This document shows positions 5,966-9,206 of a stretch of DNA of 9,206 bases, one piece after another (the stretch's first letter is position 1; the number at the start of each line of letters is the position of its first letter). The notes below the pieces were generated by a model. It searched no databases. It was not told the DNA's origin and saw nothing but the letters and a program-made list of their open reading frames with translations. The position numbers and the translations under genes were made by a program. Source of the stretch: Alphaproteobacteria bacterium MarineAlpha9_Bin7 (GTDB lineage Bacteria; Pseudomonadota; Alphaproteobacteria; UBA7887); assembly GCA_002938115.1 (NCBI GenBank), contig PTKD01000064.1, positions 1 through 9,206 of the forward strand, written 5' to 3'.

Positions 5966-7288
5966 TTAGTCCTTCTCCTCAGAGCGCCGATCTTTCTGCG
6001 CACGTAATCCTTCCCAATGTTGCAACCGTTTCTTGACCTCTCCCTCGTAGCCCCGAGTACTTGGCGTATAGAACATTGCCCGATCTAGTCCTTCAGGGAA
6101 GTAGTTCTGGCCAGAAAATGCGCCACTTTCATTATGATCATAGGCGTACCGCAATCCATACCCGAGGTCTTTCATCAACCGGGTGGGAGCATTTAGAATA
6201 TGCTTCGGGGGCATGAGCGACCCTGTTTTCTGGGCGGCGGCCATAGCTGAGTTAAATGCTCTATAGGACGCATTAGATTTTGGCGCAGTAGCTAAAAAAA
6301 TTACACATTGGGCCAAAGCTAGCTCCCCTTCCGGGGAACCAATAAATTCATAGGCTTCCTTAGCAGCCAACGCCTGCAACAAAGCCTGCGGATCCGCGAG
6401 ACCAATGTCCTCACTAGCAAAACGTACCAAACGTCGTACTATGTACAGTGGTTCCTCCCCTCCGACCAACATGCGTGCAAGCCAGTAAAGAGCTGCATCG
6501 ACGTCTGATCCTCGCAAACTTTTGTGAAGTGCGCTAATCAAATTGTAGTGGTTGTCTTGACCCTTGTCATAAAGCGGCGCACGCCTTTGCAGCGCATTGG
6601 CGAGGTCAACACTGTCTATTTTGGTGTTTTCAGGAAACTCTAGCAATGCTTCCACTAAATTGAGAAGGTATCGGCCATCTCCGTCTGCCATAGCCTTCAA
6701 GCTTACTCGTGCTTCATCAGTGAGCGGCAAAACCCGTGCTGTTAATAGTTCCCACGCCTCAAGAATTTTCTCCAGAGCTAGGTCGTCAAGTCGATGTAGA
6801 ACGAAAACCTGGCACCGCGACAACAAGGCGGGGATTAATTCGAATGATGGGTTTTCCGTAGTAGCTCCAACTAGAGTAACTGTGCCATCCTCAACGTACG
6901 GCAAAAAAGCGTCCTGCTGGGCTCGGTTGAAACGGTGAATTTCATCCACAAACAGGATGGTACCCCGACCGTCAGAACGGCGTATACGGGCATCGGTGAA
7001 TAACTTGCGTAAATCACCAACCCCTGAAAAAACCGCCGATAAAGAACAAAATTCCATTTCTGTTTGATGTGCTAACAAACGGGCGATAGTGGTTTTCCCG
7101 CTTCCTGGCGGTCCCCATAAAATCATTGAGGTTAGTTTCCCCGCCTCCATCATGCGCCCAATAGGGCCTGAACGCCCGATCAAGTGATCTTGGCCCACGA
7201 CTTGAGCGAGGCCTGTAGGCCGCATCCGATCTGCTAAGGGTCGCGTGATGTCTGCGTTCGCCCCTGCCGCCTCAAACAACGTCGCCAT
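5966..7288 (-). CDS. rarA: Replication-associated recombination protein A (MgsA/RarA, AAA+ ATPase)
   Basis: A homologue of yeast Mgs1 and human WRNIP1, acting at stalled replication forks with single-strand binding protein. The 440-residue protein is full length. Numbered from ATG, Walker A is GPPGSGKTT (59-67), Walker B is ILFVDE (111-116), sensor 1 lies in GATTENPS (141-148), and the arginine-finger candidate is in LLSRC near 158. The clamp-loader-like lid follows, then the RarA C-terminal tetramer domain with HYNLISALHKSLRGSD, DAALYWLARML and the closing QNYFPEGLD. The protein ends in a charged tail (KDRRSEEKD). A GTG directly before the ATG gives an equally possible start one codon longer. 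With ATG the upstream protease stop and this start read TGATG, so coupled translation is likely; no separate Shine-Dalgarno site is evident. Confidence 0.95.
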   Translation of the reverse strand: MATLFEAAGANADITRPLADRMRPTGLAQVVGQDHLIGRSGPIGRMMEAGKLTSMILWGPPGSGKTTIARLLAHQTEMEFCSLSAVFSGVGDLRKLFTDARIRRSDGRGTILFVDEIHRFNRAQQDAFLPYVEDGTVTLVGATTENPSFELIPALLSRCQVFVLHRLDDLALEKILEAWELLTARVLPLTDEARVSLKAMADGDGRYLLNLVEALLEFPENTKIDSVDLANALQRRAPLYDKGQDNHYNLISALHKSLRGSDVDAALYWLARMLVGGEEPLYIVRRLVRFASEDIGLADPQALLQALAAKEAYEFIGSPEGELALAQCVIFLATAPKSNASYRAFNSAMAAAQKTGSLMPPKHILNAPTRLMKDLGYGLRYAYDHNESGAFSGQNYFPEGLDRAMFYTPSTRGYEGEVKKRLQHWEGLRAQKDRRSEEKD

Positions 7289-8727
7289 CACAGAGTAACA
7301 ACCACACGCATCAACTTACCGCCCCTGTCGATAACAACTCGCCATTGGCCCTTCTGTTTACGCAGTACAGATATCAATTCCTCAGTGGTCCCAATTACCT
7401 TACCATTAATTTCAGCCACGATATCACCGGGCCGAAGCCCAAGCCTAGCCCCATACCCCTGCCGTACCTGAAGCACAATTACACCAGTCTTATGCGAGTC
7501 GACATTGAGCTCTTGAGCAAACGCCGGCGACAGGTTGCCCACCACAGACCCAGCAAGTGGGTTCTCCCCTATGATATTCCTAATATCGCGCGCGGGTAGC
7601 TCTGGAGGCGCAATAAGCGCTACTTCCATATCGGTTTCATGCCCATCTCTCAAAACTTTCAGATATACACTCATCCCGATTGGCCGAGTAACAAATCGAA
7701 AACGGAGACCCTGCAGATCAAATACTTCATGCCCGTCAACCGAGGCGACTATGTCTCCAACACGCAAGCCGCCAGCATATAATGGGCTGTCAAAATGCAG
7801 TTCGCTGACCAACACACCCATTGGCCTCGTTAAACCAAGAGAAACGGCTATATCTTGGGTCACAGCTTGTCCCTTCACGCCCAGCCACGGCCTAACCGCA
7901 CGACCACCCGAGACAATCCCATCAACCACAACCCGCACTAAATTAGACGGAGTTGCAAATCCAATACCGATCGACCCACCGCCTCGAGAATATATCGCAG
8001 TGTTTACTCCAATAAGTTTTGCATCGAGCGTGACGAGTGCTCCCCCGGAATTTCCTGGATTGATTGCTGCATCTGTCTGAATAAACGAACTTAACTCCGA
8101 TAACCCAACACTTGTCCGCGCCAGTGCTGAAACGATGCCACTAGTGACAGTCTGCCCGACACCGAATGGATTTCCAATCGCAAGGACTAGATCACCTACT
8201 TCAATCCGATCCGAATCACCAAATTCTACAAATGGCAAAGGCCCTTCTCCGGCATCGACACGAAGAACGGCCAGGTCCGTGGCTTCATCCGTACCAACTA
8301 TTTCCGCTTCAAATTCCCGACGATCGTAGAGAACCACAATAATTTGATCGCTGTCTTTAATTACGTGATTATTGGTCACTATCATTCCACCGGCTTCGAT
8401 GATCACGCCGGAGCCCAGAGAACTCTGCATTCGCTCCCGTGGCAATCCAAATGGGGCCCCATCAAAAAACCTCTCGAAAAATTGGTCATCGAATAGGGAT
8501 GCACGCTTCCGAGCAATTACACGACGCGTATATATATTAACGACAGCGGGGGCAACTTCGCGAACCACCGGCGCATAAGACAATGCTAACTGTGTCCGCG
8601 ACTCCGGAACCAGTCTCTCGTCAGCACGCGTATCTGCATGGTCAACATGGGCCAGGAAAAGCCCTAGAATATAAAGCAGAGTTCCGTACCGCCACTGCCT
8701 TATTCGATTTGATGTAAGCCAAGACAT
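7288..8727 (-). CDS. degP: Do-like (HtrA/Deg) periplasmic serine endopeptidase
   Basis: Degrades or holds misfolded envelope proteins in the periplasm. The 479-residue precursor has a basic N-terminus and one hydrophobic stretch (about 14-28), read as a Sec signal or signal anchor. The trypsin-like domain has the full triad: H121 in TNNHVI, D151 in ATDLAV and S227 in GNSGGAL. Two PDZ domains follow at about 278-370 (with RPWLGV) and 395-478 (with LGLRPGDIVAEING). Two PDZ domains mark the DegP/DegQ/MucD group rather than the one-PDZ DegS type; which subgroup cannot be settled, so the symbol is approximate. A short phenylalanine-rich segment (DDQFFERFFDG, 80-90) occupies the LA-loop region, which controls activity in DegP. 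The gene follows rplQ after 275 bases and touches rarA. The ATG at 8727 lacks a clear Shine-Dalgarno site. Confidence 0.94.
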   Translation of the reverse strand: MSWLTSNRIRQWRYGTLLYILGLFLAHVDHADTRADERLVPESRTQLALSYAPVVREVAPAVVNIYTRRVIARKRASLFDDQFFERFFDGAPFGLPRERMQSSLGSGVIIEAGGMIVTNNHVIKDSDQIIVVLYDRREFEAEIVGTDEATDLAVLRVDAGEGPLPFVEFGDSDRIEVGDLVLAIGNPFGVGQTVTSGIVSALARTSVGLSELSSFIQTDAAINPGNSGGALVTLDAKLIGVNTAIYSRGGGSIGIGFATPSNLVRVVVDGIVSGGRAVRPWLGVKGQAVTQDIAVSLGLTRPMGVLVSELHFDSPLYAGGLRVGDIVASVDGHEVFDLQGLRFRFVTRPIGMSVYLKVLRDGHETDMEVALIAPPELPARDIRNIIGENPLAGSVVGNLSPAFAQELNVDSHKTGVIVLQVRQGYGARLGLRPGDIVAEINGKVIGTTEELISVLRKQKGQWRVVIDRGGKLMRVVVTL

Positions 8728-9002
8728 TTTTCAAATGAACCACTAATGCCGATCAAGCATCACTTAAACTTGAGCGATACAGGAGCCAATGTCAAAACCC
8801 CGCACCCAAGACTTTTACTCAGACATCGAGACAAATTGACTGCGCTAGGAGTCAGAAATCACGTCTTTTCGCCATTTTTCCATGCACTACTTCATCAGCA
8901 CCTGGCAACGCACAGTGGGACCGCGCTCACGTAATAAACGAATTAGATTGGATTAGATTCATGCTGACGAGGCACTATCAAAGTCACCAGAACCGATACT
9001 TC
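8728..9002. other. Gap between rplQ and the protease gene
   Basis: This 275-base stretch should hold the end of the ribosomal operon and the promoter of the protease gene. I see no strong hairpin plus T-run for a terminator after rplQ. A short tandem pair of ATTAGATT lies at 8942-8949 and 8952-8959. An open frame on the plus strand (8746-8934) has no family likeness and is treated as chance. Confidence 0.5.
8767..8795 (-). promoter_or_regulatory. degP: Possible sigma-70 promoter for the protease gene
   Basis: On the minus strand a perfect TTGACA (8795-8790) lies about 65 bases before the protease ATG. With a 17-base spacer the -10 hexamer is CAAGTT (8772-8767), a poor match. The -35 box is the only consensus-perfect one I found in an intergenic region; the weak -10 lowers the call. 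Confidence 0.3.
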
Positions 9003-9206
9003 TTAAGCCGCGACTTCAGCGGTCTCCTCTGTATTTTCTGCCGCAACCGAGGGCCCGGAATCTTGACCTTTCGCCTCCGGATCTCGGTCAACCAGTTCAA
9101 TGATCGCTATTGACGCATTATCGCCAAACCGAAAACCTGCCCTAAGTACTCTCAGGTACCCGCCCGGGCGTTCCCGATAACGCTCGCTAAGTATCGTAAA
9201 CAGTTT
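9003..9206 (-). CDS. rplQ: 50S ribosomal protein L17, C-terminal part (5' end outside the window)
   Basis: A structural protein of the large ribosomal subunit. The 67 residues present match the C half of L17: KLFTILSERYRERPGGY, then RVLRAGFRFGDNAS and IIELVDRD, where the family core ends. An acidic, alanine-rich tail of about 25 residues follows (AAENTEETAEVAA), a kind of extension common in alphaproteobacterial L17. The stop is TAA at 9005-9003. In most bacteria the gene follows rpoA at the end of the alpha operon; that part would lie to the right of the window. The partial frame is intact to base 9206. Confidence 0.95.
   Translation of the reverse strand, partial: KLFTILSERYRERPGGYLRVLRAGFRFGDNASIAIIELVDRDPEAKGQDSGPSVAAENTEETAEVAA

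Noticed and set aside
7535..8080. Plus-strand frame of 181 codons inside the protease gene
   Set aside because: Long, but opposite a protease with intact triad and two PDZ domains; the Pro/Ser/Thr-rich translation is typical of an antisense shadow.
8746..8934. Plus-strand 62-codon frame in the rplQ-protease gap
   Set aside because: No Shine-Dalgarno site and no family likeness, and it covers the likely protease promoter.
1..9206. CRISPR array, insertion sequence, tRNA or attachment site
   Set aside because: No repeated spacer pattern, transposase, cloverleaf or paired long repeats were seen; only short repeats occur.
4511..9206. Defence or stress island built around RarA, the Do protease and CrcB
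   Set aside because: This order is common in Alphaproteobacteria next to rplQ and consists of housekeeping genes.

Overview
The window looks like a conserved chromosomal segment of an alphaproteobacterium with middling GC content. The strongest reason is gene order. Ribosomal protein L17 (the end of the rpoA-rplQ ribosomal operon) is followed on the same strand by a Do-like protease, rarA, crcB and an RluA-family pseudouridine synthase, an order I recognise from many Alphaproteobacteria. The protein sequences fit this. A more exact taxon (for example a marine Rhodospirillales- or SAR116-like lineage) would be a guess.

Layout from right to left, in the direction of transcription on the minus strand. 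The C-terminal 67 residues of rplQ enter at the right edge (9206-9003). After a 275-base gap comes a Do/HtrA periplasmic serine protease (8727-7288), which touches rarA (7288-5966) through a TGATG stop/start junction. A 124-base gap precedes crcB (GTG start, 5841-5461), which overlaps the pseudouridine synthase gene (5464-4511) by the four bases ATGA. After 169 bases comes pccB (4341-2809), the carboxyltransferase subunit of propionyl-CoA carboxylase. pccA, the biotin-carrying subunit, starts at 1962 with TTG and runs off the left edge with only a few residues missing. Between pccB and pccA, on the opposite strand, lies a small four-helix membrane protein of the PqiA family (2139-2699). It converges on pccB and diverges from pccA.

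How the genes work together: PccA and PccB form one enzyme that carboxylates propionyl-CoA to methylmalonyl-CoA, the entry step for odd-chain fatty acid, branched amino acid and propionate carbon. The rplQ-side genes serve translation (L17, rRNA pseudouridine), envelope protein quality control (Do protease), replication-fork maintenance (RarA) and fluoride export (CrcB). They are linked by position and tight spacing rather than by one pathway.

I see no mobile element, CRISPR array, RNA gene, toxin-antitoxin pair or defence module. No clear unknown system is visible. The points most worth a second look are the membrane gene between the two PCC subunit genes, a TGTTA-TAAYA-like motif that recurs next to both pqiA-like and pccB starts, and several non-ATG starts.
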